A stretch of 64,000 nt of DNA from Cladophialophora immunda (taxonomy: Eukaryota; Ascomycota; Eurotiomycetes; Chaetothyriales; Herpotrichiellaceae). How positions within the stretch are numbered: the first letter of the stretch is position 1; every line of letters begins with the position of its first letter. The stretch covers positions 1,138,485 to 1,202,484 of the forward strand of contig NW_015622542.1 of NCBI RefSeq assembly GCF_000835495.1, written 5' to 3'. Of the stretch, positions 32,814-44,159 are shown in pieces. The notes under the pieces are model-generated. The model saw only the letters and a program-made list of their open reading frames with translations, was not told the origin of the DNA and did not search any database. The translations under genes were made by a program, and so were the position numbers.

Positions 32814-33641
32814 ATAGGTGGATGGCATGTTTTCGCACTTCACGGGTAAGGAGTATCCACTGAGGAAAACGACTAACTAGATTTCTTTGCTTTGAAATTG
32901 AAGAGGCGGGTTCCTGGCATTACGATGGCGTCGCAAGGGTCAAACCCCTAAATTTTTGTCGAAGACAGGCAATCATAAAGGTAGGGTTAGCCGACGTTCG
33001 TGAAATATGAGCCAAGGCTTGCGTTGGGAGTATACTGTACGGAGTACAGTCTCATTCGAGAGGCGAGATCACTTTAGACTGCTGCAACTGGTGAACGGCG
33101 GGCGGTTACACTCCTGGCTGTGCGAATGGGGATAGCCAGAGGCGAAGACAGGGCTACAGCACAACGCAGATATTCTGCTCGATAGGTGGTGAAGACGTGC
33201 ATGTATTGAGATATTGCCAGATAAAACGCTGGAAGATTGTATGTTTCAGGGATGCCTGTTTCTGCTGTATAGAAAAGAAGATTCCAGAGATCTCGTACAT
33301 GATATGTTGACGCCGATGAGGATGAGCTGTGTCAAGAACAGCATACCAATGGCCCCTTTTCCCCCCTGACGAGGCTGAGGCGATTTTCCTTAGCGCCGAT
33401 TCGGAGAAAGTTGAAGCCACCTCTCGCCTCGACTTTTTGCGGAGTGAAGGACGCACGAGCCACTCCAACTCAGCGACAACTTTTCCTCTTCCCTATTCCC
33501 TCGTCGCTCGCTGCCTTTGAGTGCCTTCTTTCTTCGAGGACCGTGCCTGATCAACCTTCCTGTGCTTAGGGGAACATCACCAAACTTTAAGCAGTCGAAC
33601 AGCGCAGCCCGAAGCGGGTTGCGCATTCAGATCAGGTCACC
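32814..33641. other. Spacer and presumed SEC63 promoter
   Basis: This 828-bp stretch has no credible open frame. It holds one clear palindrome, ACTGTAC-GGA-GTACAGT, at 33034-33050. The last 150 bp are pyrimidine-rich, as expected for a promoter and leader. Confidence 0.45.
33034..33050. promoter_or_regulatory. 17-bp palindrome
   Basis: Perfect 7-bp arms (ACTGTAC and GTACAGT) surround GGA. It includes TACGGAGTA, a string I associate with many filamentous fungal genomes. It could be a regulator site or a relic of a small repeat. Confidence 0.3.
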
Positions 33642-35980
33642 ATGTCCTCCGAATACAATTACGATGACCAGGGTCAATTTTTCCCTTTCTTTATGCTGAC
33701 CATGGCCGGCTTGGTCACAGTACCTCTCACGTATAACGTCCTGAAACCATCCACAGATCTCGAGCAGACCGCATCCCGAGTAAAATCAGATTTCAAACCC
33801 CAAAATGTGGATCTCATCGAAGCGCAGAGGAGAAGACGGAAGAGGCAGAATCGCAAGACAAAACGAATCATAGCGGTGGTCTTGGGATATACGTTCATGG
33901 CTTACATGATCTACCTGATCATTGTCACTCAGAGAACGGTACCGAAGATGTGGGATCCGTACGATATCTTGGGCGTGTCAAGGGTATGTCGATGGATATA
34001 GGTCCTACACCAGATGCTGACAATCGAACAGAGCGCGTCGGAGCGGGAGATTGACAAATTTTACAAGAGGCTATCGCTCAAGTTTCACCCTGACAAGGCC
34101 AAACCCGATTCCTCCAAAAATGAGACCATGGACGATGTGAACAATCGATGGGTAGAAATGACAAAGGCATATAAGGCATTGACGGATGAAGAAATCAGAA
34201 ACAACTATCTCCAGTATGGCAACCCCGATGGGAAGCAGTCCACGAGTATAGGAATTGCGTTACCGAAGTGGATGGTTGAGGAGGGCAACCGCTGGTTTGT
34301 GGTCGCCTTCTACGGCATCCTTCTTGGAATCATCCTCCCGTACACGTTGGGGAAGTGGTGGTACGGAACACAGGCCCTCACAAAGGACAAAGTCCTCCAT
34401 GCCAGCGCTGGGAATTTGTTCCGAGAGTGGAAAGAAGACATATCGGAGGGCGATGTGGTGGCAGCCACCAGCGTCGGCGAAGAATTCAAGGAAACGCTGA
34501 AAGGCCCGAGAAGTGATGCGGGAGCTGCAAAGGTGGAAAGCAAGGTCCTCGACAGCTCTGCTCTCACCGAAGCAGATAAAGAACGATTGAAGGCCATCGA
34601 AGACCCCGTGCGGCGGAAAACGTTAGCCCTGCTCTGGGCATACCTGGCTCGGATCGCCCTGGAAGACCAAGAACTTGAAAAGGAGAAATTCGACGTTGCG
34701 CCAACCGCTCTCTTGTTGAACAATTCCTTCGCTTCAATGACTCTTCCATTTGGCGTGGTGAAGCCCCTCCTTGCCTCCTACCACACTTCTCAGAACATCA
34801 TCCAAGCCGTTCCACCATCTGCATCGGCAATCCTTCAACTCCCCAACTTCACTCCCGCAATCGCCGAAAAGATCATCAAATCGTCAAAGTCACCAATGAC
34901 GTTCCAAAAGTTCATGTCCCTCCCCCCTACGGCACGAAGACAATTGTGCTCTGATCTCACGGACCAACAATACAACCAAGCCATGGCGGTTGCCGCTCAA
35001 ATCCCCCACCTTGTCATCGCCAAGGCGTTCTTCAAAGTCGTTGGCGAGCGTGTTGTCACGCCTGGCTCCTTGGTACAACTGGTGATCAAAGCCCGCGTCA
35101 TTCCTCCCGGTACACCAGAAAAGGAAATCCCGCCAATCAACCCACTGGATCTCGAGGATATTGATCCGGACGAGGGAGATCTGGATGCCTTGCACGGTCG
35201 AAAGCCGGCGAAGTCGAGGAGAAGGAAACTTCCAGACGGCTCCTATGTTGAAGACGACGCGAAAGAAGGGAGTGTACAACCGCCTTTGGCACATGCGCCC
35301 TATTTTGCAGCGGATCACGCCCCCAGATGGCATGTCTTCCTCGCAGAAGCCCGTACCGGCCGCATCTCTGTGCCACCATTCACATTTACCAGTTTCGACC
35401 GACCCATCTTCCACCCCGACACCGGGAAACCCACTTTTAATGTCGTCACACTGAAATGTTCCTTCCAGGCGCCACCGCAGGTCCACGCCTTCCCGTTCAT
35501 CATGCACCTAGTGTGTGATAGTTATATAGGTTTGGACGACAAGGTAGAGGTCGTGCTGGACGTCAGAGACCCCAAGGAGGCCGAGGTGGTGGAGAGTGAC
35601 GACGACATTAGCGAACCCGAGGAAGGTATGTATCATCTCGTCTGCTACTCCATTCGCACAAGCATCGCATGATCCAGCATCACAGAACAAGGACGGGGTG
35701 AAGTGAGCAACGCTAACGATCCCTTCCTTTCTGCACAGATTCCCTCGCGGGCCAACTCCAGGCCATGAAATCCGGCGGCCTGACCGGCTCTCCCGTGACG
35801 TCGAAGAAGAAAAAGAAGAGGGCCTTGCCCGCCGACCCGAAGGCGGTCCCTGTGGCCCAGACCCAGGGCAGTACCGTTCCGGAAGCAAGCGATGACGACG
35901 AGGACGACAGCGACACCGAGGGCGAGGATGACAGTGACACCTCCGACACCGACACCGAGACAGAAGACGAGGATTCATGA
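33642..35980 (+). CDS. sec63: Sec63, ER translocon J-domain subunit
   Basis: Sec63 works with Sec61 and Sec62 in post-translational import into the ER and recruits the lumenal Hsp70. There are three exons: 33642-33983, 34032-35625 and 35739-35980 (introns 48 and 113 nt, phases agree), giving 725 residues. Two N-terminal membrane segments flank a basic cytosolic-type loop. The J domain is split by intron 1: WDPYDILGVS before it and SLKFHPDKAKPD with the HPD motif after it. A third membrane segment (FYGILLGIILPYTLG) follows. The Sec63/Brl domain continues with LPNFTPAIAEKI and the GDLDALHGRK region. The C-terminal tail is strongly acidic (runs of D and E), the known binding site for Sec62. Confidence 0.95.
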
Positions 35981-36749
35981 AAAGAGCACAAAATGGAAGG
36001 GGTCCTTCCGTGAAGGTTCTATATTGCGTTGCATTGCACTGCCTTGCATTGATTAAAACTTGTCCTACCTCCTTCGGATTTTTGAGGGGTCCAGGTACTC
36101 GGGGCGACTTGCTGCTTGCCTGTTCGCTTGCTTGCTTATCTTGTCATTTCCGTGTTGAAAAGAGGCTCGAGGCATGAAGGGCGCATGGCGTATGGTCATC
36201 TCCGGCTACGTCTGATACGAATGAATCCATGGATACGACCAGGGGGGATGAACTACAATGGGAGTGTTTCCATGTCTGGGTCTGCGGTCTAAGTAGGTAT
36301 TGGAGCAAACTGGCGTGCAGGCAGACTGGGAGCCGTGTACGTAGCTAGCAAGGAACGAATCCGAATCATGTTGAAATGGGCGAGAGACATTGAAGCTCGG
36401 AACTCCTCGTGTTGTATTATGCTAAAGGTGAGAGGCTGCCTTCGCTTCCGCCCAGCAAAAAGTGCAATCTAACCACAGACAGCCGAAATCCTTTCTGGTG
36501 TGCAAACAGCTGCCATGTGTCCCCATGGTCGATGCTTTTTGGTATGACTTTGACTTTGGCTTGGAGAGAAATGAAATGCCATGTAGCTCATGTCTATGGG
36601 TCCAGCTCCTTCCGACCACCTCAACACTAACACTGTGCTGAATACTGCCCTGCTTCTTGGTTCCTATTCTCTGCCCCGCCTCCGTTTTGAAGAATATGGT
36701 TATATTCCCGCATCTCATTCCACAGTTCTTGCAAATCACCCTCCATCGA
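35981..36749. other. Spacer between convergent SEC63 and the small membrane-protein gene
   Basis: These are presumed 3' untranslated regions. No open frame or structure stands out. Confidence 0.45.
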
Positions 36750-36935
36750 TCACTTCTTCCCAGTCACGCTGTTGGCCATCTGATTCATGCGCTCCTGGAT
36801 CTTCTCCCGACCATCGTGCATGTACTGGAGAGTCTTCTTGTACTGGCGATCCTGGGATTGGATGGACAGCTGGGTGACCGCCAACGCGCCGACACCGAGG
36901 AGGGCACCGACGCCGAGGATTGTGCGGGTCTGCAT
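36750..36935 (-). CDS. Small single-pass membrane protein, 61 residues
   Basis: This short protein starts at ATG 36935. A hydrophobic glycine-rich segment at residues 6-23 (ILGVGALLGVGALAVTQL) is followed by a charged amphipathic helix (QYKKTLQYMHDGREKIQERM) and a short tail. The layout resembles small fungal mitochondrial or ER tail proteins. I do not recognise a named family. The in-frame codons upstream of 36935 lack such features and are likely leader. Confidence rests on the coherent composition and size. Confidence 0.55.
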   Translation of the reverse strand: MQTRTILGVGALLGVGALAVTQLSIQSQDRQYKKTLQYMHDGREKIQERMNQMANSVTGKK

Positions 36936-38108
36936 TGTCGCTGCTTGTTTGTTCCTTGTCTTTTGTATGAGGTGGTGCTGAAGTTGCGAGTTTGTGTTCG
37001 CTGATTTGTTCAGTAATCGAGGCGGACGAGTAGGCGCAACGGACTTGATTGTTGGGGTGCGTCGAGGGCAGGAGTCTAGGCGTCTACTTGACGTTTGACC
37101 TGTGGTGAATATGAACGTCTGGGGACGAGTCAAGCGTAGTCTGCTGCGGACAGCGTCGTCGTTTGCAACTGTTGAACCGAGTCAAAGTGAGAACGCTCGG
37201 CAATGTATCGCTCAAACTCCGGGTTGGTGGAAGAGGATGCGAGCGAGTAATGTCCAGTCGCTGAACGAAGTTAATCAAAGGTACAGGGTCTTGCAGTGCT
37301 ATGCAGAGTGGAGAGTTAAGGGAGGATAGGTGTTGACCTCTGATAAGGCACACGGAGAGAGAGAGTCGCGGTGTATTATGAGGAAGAAGGAGGTTGAGGA
37401 TGGAATTGAACCGAACTTGGTGCGCCGGTTATTATATTAGCTGACTTGCCCCTTGCAACCGACCTTTCAAGCAGCTTTTGGGCACCTTCCCACTGGTCGG
37501 GCTGCGCAAGGGCAATCACATGAAACGTTCCAAGGTTGTTGCAGTTACCGAGCACCGGCGGCAGGGTGGCAGGCAGGGTGCGGCGGTCAAGGGGGTGGTT
37601 TAGGCGTCGGGCAGGCTCCAGGGCTTCCCCGCACCTGCTGATTGTCCCCAAGGCGCCTTTATCCTCCGCAAGTCGCTTGTCCCAGAGAGGTTTAAGGGCC
37701 CCTAACTAGCGCTGGCACGAGCCGATTCCCCTCATTTGATTTGCTAGTGGCCGCTCGGGCTTCGGTAATACTCGGGCTTCTGGATGCAGGTACGTGGCAA
37801 CGCCTCCCAGGTTGGAAGGCAAGAGCTCGTGAAGCTACGCCATACTTGCAGACCAATACAGCCTTCATAAAATTGCATTAGGGGTCTTGTGCTTGTTCTG
37901 TAGGTGCACTCTAGAACATGCTCTCAACGCCAGTCCGTCTTGAACAATTCTGACCACTGTCTCTCTATATCCTCGTTGTCGTGGAGATCGTGTGCCGATG
38001 GAGATGGACGAGGATGACCTTAAGTTTCCTCCCGCCCTCCAGCTCTGTCGAGGGCAAGGGCATGTCAAAGCGCATCACTCTCATTCAACAGCTCTTTTCT
38101 GCGGCCCC
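36936..38108. other. Spacer upstream of the small protein and downstream of the OSBP gene
   Basis: This 1.17-kb stretch shows no credible coding frame on either strand. The short frames present overlap and have no conserved look. Confidence 0.4.
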
Positions 38109-40056
38109 TCAGCCTTCTGCATCAACGAACAAATCCACCTCGCTAGTGTCTGTGTCTGCTCTCCTCAGTGGCTTTTGACCCTCCGGCACCATTGCTTCAT
38201 GCATGTTCATTTTCGACATTTGACTGTTCATGTGCGACATATCATTGTCATCATCCATCAGATTCGCTGTCTGCTGGTGTGAGGTCTGCTGTGGTTGTGA
38301 GTTTGGCTGCTTCGCGTGGCTCTCCGGCGGTGCTGTGCTTGGTGGCCGGGAATCGAAATCGATCAGATTGTCCGAGGCGTGCAGATGGCCGTGGCCGGAT
38401 TGACCTGCTGCTTGGTGGGATGTACGCTCGTGATACTGGAAAGAGTGGCGCCTTGTGTCTTGTTCAGAGTTTTCAACTTGACCCGGAAGTATAGGAGCTA
38501 TCGAAAGAATCCTTTCGATCAGCTCTTCCGGACCAGTCTTTGTATCCCTAACGAGGCCATTAGTCAAAGACAAGGATAGAGCAGTACACAAACTCACAGA
38601 TGTGCATTGATAATCCACTCCAGATCCTCCTCGCCTTCTTCACAGGATCCAGGTCGTGCATCCACTCTTCGAAACAATTTAGGTTTCCACTCAACACCCA
38701 ATTCTTCTCTTCGTTTGGCCTCTTCCCTCTGGCGATCTTCAATTTTTGCTTTCTCAGTGGTAGCAACTTCATGGTCTCTCGCGTGCACTGCCTGTATTGT
38801 CGACTTCCAAAGTTTCTGAGATTCGCGGTCTCCCTGTTCTTCGAGTGGCCGGGTCAAGGGCGGGGCGTGTTTGGCATGGGTGGCATCAAAGAGGGTCTTT
38901 TTCTGGCCAGTCTTGGTGTCCTTGATGGTCATCTCTCCGGACCAGTATCCAGACAATTCGTAGAGGACTTCTCCCGTCCGCTCATTTCTGATGGACCCTC
39001 CAATGGCATTGTAGGTGCCTCCGACCCAGCCCTTGGTCTTGAACTCAATGTCTGCGGTCAACCCATTTTCCGGACATCGCACATACGAATGGTCGCCCAA
39101 TTCATATTTCATCTTACCGAAAAGAATCCCTCGAGCGTACATATTGGGTTGTGTTAGGATGCTGCTGCAATCAGAAACACAATCCAGTGAGATTCGGGAT
39201 CCAAACATACTATTTTTCGCCGCCCTTGGACTTCCCTCGGTTGGTGAATCTCAGGTACGAAATACCTTCCATCATGCTGGCCGCCGAATTGCCCAGAAAC
39301 TTACTGCGGGGCTTCAAAGTACCATCAACCCGAATATGGTGGTGCGGCGCCATGAAGAAATACGAAGACTTCGGTGGATGATGCGAGGTCTGCTCCGAGA
39401 TGTAGTAGCCTCGCGTCTTGTCCGGGTATTCCCACCAGCAAGTAAATGTTTCCCCAAGAATCGGGTTCAAGGGCTTCTTGACGCCACTAGGAGATTATCA
39501 GCGTCGCCATTTCATCTGGAATGTGGAGGATGTCGTACGCAGGTCTAATGTGCCAGCCACTAAGATAGAACTTGACGACCGAGACAAATCGTTCAATCGG
39601 GTCGTCGATGGAGGGCATTGGGAGGAGTGTATCAGGATGGGCCATAAAACTAGGGGTACTCGTGAGTTGTGGTCCATATTTGTTTCGTTGGAGCAAACCA
39701 TACTTCGTTATTCTTTCCAGCATCGATCTCTCCTCGAGGATGAAGGTGGGGAGGGTGATCCGAGACAGGTCGGCGCCCGGGCGCAACTGCGAGATGATGT
39801 GTAAAAGGACTATTCATGTCGTCAGCACCGCCATCTCTTCAGCGATTGTCGAGTTGAACCCACTGTTCCCCTGCTCGGGCTCGATAACCATAGTGTCCTC
39901 ATCGGTGGCTTCTCGTTGATCCTCTGAGGAAGACCGATTACCTGAATCTTCAAGTCAGCCTGACGCAGTGACCGCGCATTGAGGGGCTGTGACCATACTT
40001 TTGGACTCGCTGCGATTTCGCAGCGCTCCACCTATCGAGTGCTTCATCTTGTCCAT
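38109..40056 (-). CDS. Oxysterol-binding protein (OSBP/Osh family lipid transfer protein)
   Basis: The protein moves sterols and phosphoinositides between membranes. Seven exons were assembled: 40056-39999, 39941-39864, 39809-39704, 39649-39539, 39486-39211, 39164-38598 and 38547-38109. The introns are 46-57 nt and all phases agree, giving 544 residues. The lipid-binding core has HIISQLRPGADLSR, LPTFILEERSMLERIT, FMAHPDTLLPMP and the family signature EQTSHHPP. NPILGETFTC and QPNMYARGILFGKMKYEL are also highly typical. The C-terminal part carries the usual charged helix, then a Gln/Met/Asp-rich extension of about 100 residues. No PH or ankyrin domain is present, so it is a short-type ORP. Intron 39650-39703 is 54 nt and stop-free, and the acceptor at 39161-39166 is a CAGCAG tandem. 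Confidence 0.92.
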
Positions 40057-40700
40057 TATCCACCCTCATGCACGAGCGAGGATTCTGTACTGCGGAGGGG
40101 GAACAATGGGTAGAGCAAGGAATTGGCGGTGGTGATATGACGTCGTGGAGGGTCGGATATGGCGGGGGGGAAGAGATCAGGTTTCTGCTGGGCAGATACG
40201 AACGGTCTTGGAAGCCACACTGGTCGACGGTCAACTGCAGCAATCGAGGAGACAGAGTCAAGAGCTCAGTGACGACCGTGCAGGTTTACGGGGACACAGC
40301 TGGCAGATGAGTAAAGTATCTAAAAAAGACGCCTATTTCCACTCGAGGGGAATTTGCAGATTCTACCTGCGCGCGAACCGTTGTTCACTGGACAGGCGCA
40401 GCGGGTTTCCGAGCACAAGTGGAGAACTGAACAAAGCAAAAAATGCTGCGTCATCCGCATGCCGCAAATTGCAGAATCCCAAGGAGCAGCAGGCATCCGG
40501 CCACAGTTATTCCCGAGTCGCTGGTTACTCATGAATCCCTTGAATTTGGGAACTCGCCATCTAATGCTGCTCATGCTGAGCATCCCGGATTCTAGTCTTT
40601 CCCTTCAAGTGTATTCTATATTACCCTCCCTCGGTATGATGGCGCCGTCCCACGCAACGTGCTGAACAGCCTGGACCTACAAAGAACACATCTCACCAAC
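40057..40700. other. Spacer between the OSBP start and the DUF3605 stop
   Basis: This is the presumed OSBP promoter. No coding frame was recognised. Confidence 0.4.
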
Positions 40701-41686
40701 TCAACTCATCGCTGCCATCCAGGTTTCGCAAGTAGGCCGATCTCCCTCTGTAACGGCTTCAATGAGTGTCTCCGGTGGTTGATGAAGCATGACGTGGAAA
40801 TGTTCTGTCGCAGTCACAGATTAGGCACAACCGCTCATAGTCACCAACTCATCCTCAACCACGTTCTCGCCTGGGACAATCTCAACTCACCTAACGCATG
40901 TACGCTTTTCAAACTCTTCCAGTTCTTAAACCATACGATCCTTTCCCTCTCTATCCTCTTTCCAGCTTCTCCCTCACAAAACGTCTTTCGGATGAACTCG
41001 TCGATCTGCCTCGTCGCCTCTGGGGTCACCTCTCCCGTCTCCTCCACCTCGTCGATCTGAAATTTCGTCCATACAACGAGATGTTTTATCCCGTCCTCGA
41101 CAAAGTACGGCCAGTCGTTGTATAAAATCTTGTAGTCGGAAGGATTGCTGAACGGTGCATCTCCACTGGGAGTGATGGTGGGCCAATTGAGGCGGTGTTC
41201 TTGGATGTATGAGAGAACAGAGCCGTAGGTTTTCTTGAGATGGTAGACATAGGCAAGGTAACCCCGGAGTTGGCTTGATGGTCGCTGGAATCGGTGAATG
41301 GTGTTCGTCCCTTGTGTGAGAAGATGTGTCAGGTATCATTGTCGTAGCTGAGTGTTGCCTTCATGCCAGATTCACGGGTCGTCCTCTGCTGACTTCGGAT
41401 CCTCGCGACACTATCTCCTGGACCTGGCAATCTATTCGCAGCCTCACGAAAAGGAAGACTTACGAACTAGTTCCTCAACTTGTTGCCAAGTAAATCGGAC
41501 AAATTCCTCATCTTTGCGGCTCAGGATCCCAATGTTCTTCTCACTTTGCCCAAGCAGATATGGCGGGCACTCTTCGGTCCACTGCTCCCGCGGGACATTG
41601 ATATTCCACCAGAGTCTTGAGAGGTCTTGCTCTCTACTTGTGTCGGGCGTATTTTCCCGTGGTGTAGGATGGACCGAATGTGGCAT
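40701..41686 (-). CDS. DUF3605 domain protein
   Basis: Three exons, 41686-41464, 41310-40891 and 40804-40701 (introns 153 and 86 nt, phases agree), give 248 residues. The family pattern is strong: SRLWWNINVPREQWTEECP near the start, [60 protein letters not shown]. Members are widespread in fungi and of unknown function; the conserved Trp-rich motifs suggest a soluble enzyme or binding fold. The ATG at 41686 is the first in frame, but the frame stays open a little further upstream past a possible AG acceptor. A short extra 5' exon is therefore possible. Confidence 0.82.
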
Positions 41687-42720
41687 TTCCTCCGCAAGCT
41701 CGATGTTGCCCACAGCCTGTACTCTCTAGAAGTTCTGTCGACTATTCCCTGGGTGTAGAGATTCAAATGGCGGATCTGGGACTTGAGGCATCAAGATCAC
41801 AGCGAGGAAATGCTACACAGGGGTGTAACACTGACCAGCATCCCACACCTTTGCATGATTGGCCACATTATTCCACCATGAATCTTTCCGTCGTCACCAA
41901 TTGCTCCGTTCCGAGTTTCTTTCAGTCTCTTTGATAATGGGTATCGACCATTCCGAGACATGAATACGGGTCATTGTAGCTGCTGTGCCTGCATTGCTCA
42001 ACAGCAGACAGCTATCTGGCAGTGCAACAGCTCATGAAGAAGACAATCTTTTATTTACGAGAACACAACGGGAGGAAATTATGACCCGTGTGTCGAAGCG
42101 GAATCCTGACCTGCCTCAGACAGTACCACGGCTGATTGACTACGACGAACTCTGAAGAACCCCAGCCAGGGACATAGAGGACATCGAAACTCGTGAGCTA
42201 CGCAGCTCTGAACTATGTAGTGTCTTCGGCAAAGAAAATCAACTGAGTAGCGTAAGATGATATGATCGGTCTCAAACTTCCTGTAGACATCTTCAAACAA
42301 TCATCACTACACCCCTTCAGGAGCTAGGACGCCCATAGGGTTTCCGTCCAGCTTGACCCTAAAACGCAAAGAAGTAACCCACATCTTCCAGATTTGCAGT
42401 TTAGCAGGTCTCGTGTGTGTGAATTTGCAAAAAAGAGCTGCAGAAGGCGACTCTGTCCACAACCGTGCCAGCCGACATACGACGACATACTGATTCATGG
42501 CAGTGTTCGTCCAGTATTGCACATCGCCCCAGCGCTCGAGAATGCCGTGAAAGCAATAGCTTCATGACAGGGAATAAGCAGACACCGGCACATACTGAAC
42601 AAACGGATTACCTTAGATCGCAGCTTGCAGCCTGACAAGAACAGCACTTGAAGGCATGGGATTTCAGAATCCATACTGCTTCACATCTATTCTCGTGGGA
42701 TCGACACGACAAGATTGACT
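41687..42720. other. Spacer with one possible unassigned exon
   Basis: The region between DUF3605 and nicotinamidase is mostly non-coding to my eye. The exception is the protein-like minus-strand frame described at 42307-42498. Confidence 0.35.
42307..42498 (-). CDS. Possible unassigned exon or small protein
   Basis: The first in-frame ATG (42498) gives 63 codons, but the frame stays open upstream to about 42560 with protein-like sequence (HGILERWGDVQYWTNT). It continues RLARLWTESPSAALFCKF, KLQIWKMWVTSLRF and GNPMGVLAPEGV. The composition looks like a true protein fragment, but I do not recognise it and could not place upstream or downstream exons. It may be an exon of a gene I failed to assemble, or a relic. 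Confidence 0.25.
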   Translation of the reverse strand: MNQYVVVCRLARLWTESPSAALFCKFTHTRPAKLQIWKMWVTSLRFRVKLDGNPMGVLAPEGV

Positions 42721-43481
42721 TCAGGAGCCGAGGACCCGCCGAACCTCATCGCCGTCCACACTGACCACAGTGACGGAGCCCTGTGCTAGAGCACCCTTGA
42801 CATCGAGCCACGTGCTGGGGTCCACACATCGTTGGGCCTCCTCTATAACATAGGTGGTGAAGCCTGCCTTTGCCGATCCAAGAGCTGTATCTTTGACACA
42901 ATAATCTCCAGCCAAGCCAACAACATAAACGTGGGATATATGCTCAGCCGCCAGTTCTTTTGCAAGGTCGTGACTTACTCCTCCAGCACCAAACGTCAAG
43001 TTGCCAAAGGAGTCGGAGAAGGCAGAGTACATTTCAACCCTGGAATCTTGGCCTTTCTGGACAGTGAAACGTACATTGGAGAGATCAAGTTCTGGAACGA
43101 TCTCAGCGCCTTTTGTACCCTGGACACAATGGACGGGCCACAGTCTTTGCTGCATCGTCTCGTCTGGATTGTTGCCAACTAGGTTGCGCACGGTGACAAA
43201 TGACTCGAAGGGTTTGTTGTCTGGGGCAGGATGGTTTGCCGCAAACGAAACATGGTTAGTTGGATGCCAGTCTTGCGTGGCGACTTTCAAGGCAAAACTG
43301 GGTGACTCAAGGAGCCTGTTGATCAGTGGCACAATTTCTCGGCCTCCCGAGACAGCGAGTGAGCCGTCCTATGCATATCAGCATCAACGATGAGTATGAA
43401 AGTATTCGTGCAGGCTTTCCGTACGGGCGGACAGAAATCATTTTGCATGTCGACCACGATGAGGGCGGGTCTGAAGGCCAT
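42721..43481 (-). CDS. Nicotinamidase (isochorismatase-like hydrolase)
   Basis: The enzyme hydrolyses nicotinamide to nicotinate in the NAD+ salvage pathway. Two exons, 43481-43425 and 43368-42721 (56-nt intron, phase 0), give 234 residues. The catalytic aspartate is residue 11 in LIVVDMQNDF. The metal-binding DWHPTNH lies about residue 60, with the likely catalytic lysine in VQKGQ and the nucleophilic cysteine in GLAGDYCVKDTALG. The conserved WPVHCVQGT motif is also present. Size and motif order match fungal Pnc1-type enzymes, which also influence sirtuin activity by removing nicotinamide. No targeting peptide is visible. Confidence 0.92.
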
Positions 43482-44159
43482 GGTCGCTGGCAAGCGCAGA
43501 TCAGTGACGGAGCCTAGAATGCCTGATGTCCGGGAGTCGTGCGAGAGTTATCTCAGTTTTCTCAAGAAGATAAGCGTACCTTGAAAAACTGGTTGACGAT
43601 GGATTGATTGAGCCTAGGTATTCGCGATTGAGACCATGGAGGTGGGAGCGTGATGCGCGGTATTGAAGGTGATCACTACTTGTAGGGCTCGCCAGGTAGA
43701 GCCTCACTAGCCGCTTAACTAGCTGGGTTAGCCAGAGGCCCCCGAAGTGCAGGTCTGGTAAGGGTGTCCAGTGGCCAGGCCAAGCCTTGGTTTGCGGGCG
43801 TCGGGGTCATCACTTCTCTTGCTCTTGTGAACTTGCCATCACGCCTGATTCACCACCTCACATTCCATCACGTTAGATCGACTTCACTCTCCTTTGCAGT
43901 CCTTGGAATTTACTTGAAGAATAATCCGCGATTCTTTGGATGTACTATAAATGTCTAGTGAGAGGTGAATTCCAGCGCAACTCTAACCTGTCACGGCCTC
44001 GACGCTCTCAGTCTGCCGTAACTCCAGTCTGTTGACACTTCCTCCTCACTACCACCACATCTACACCCGGCGCCATCTCCCAGTTGCGCAGACTGGCACA
44101 TCAACAGACTTGAGGACTAGAGAGAGCTTGAACAGCATCAAACTTATCACCACCGCAAC
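43482..44159. promoter_or_regulatory. Divergent spacer between nicotinamidase and the TFIIA subunit
   Basis: These 678 bp separate two ATG codons pointing away from each other, so the stretch holds both promoters. The TOA1 leader ends in CACCGCAACA before ATG. No open frame was recognised. Confidence 0.4.
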
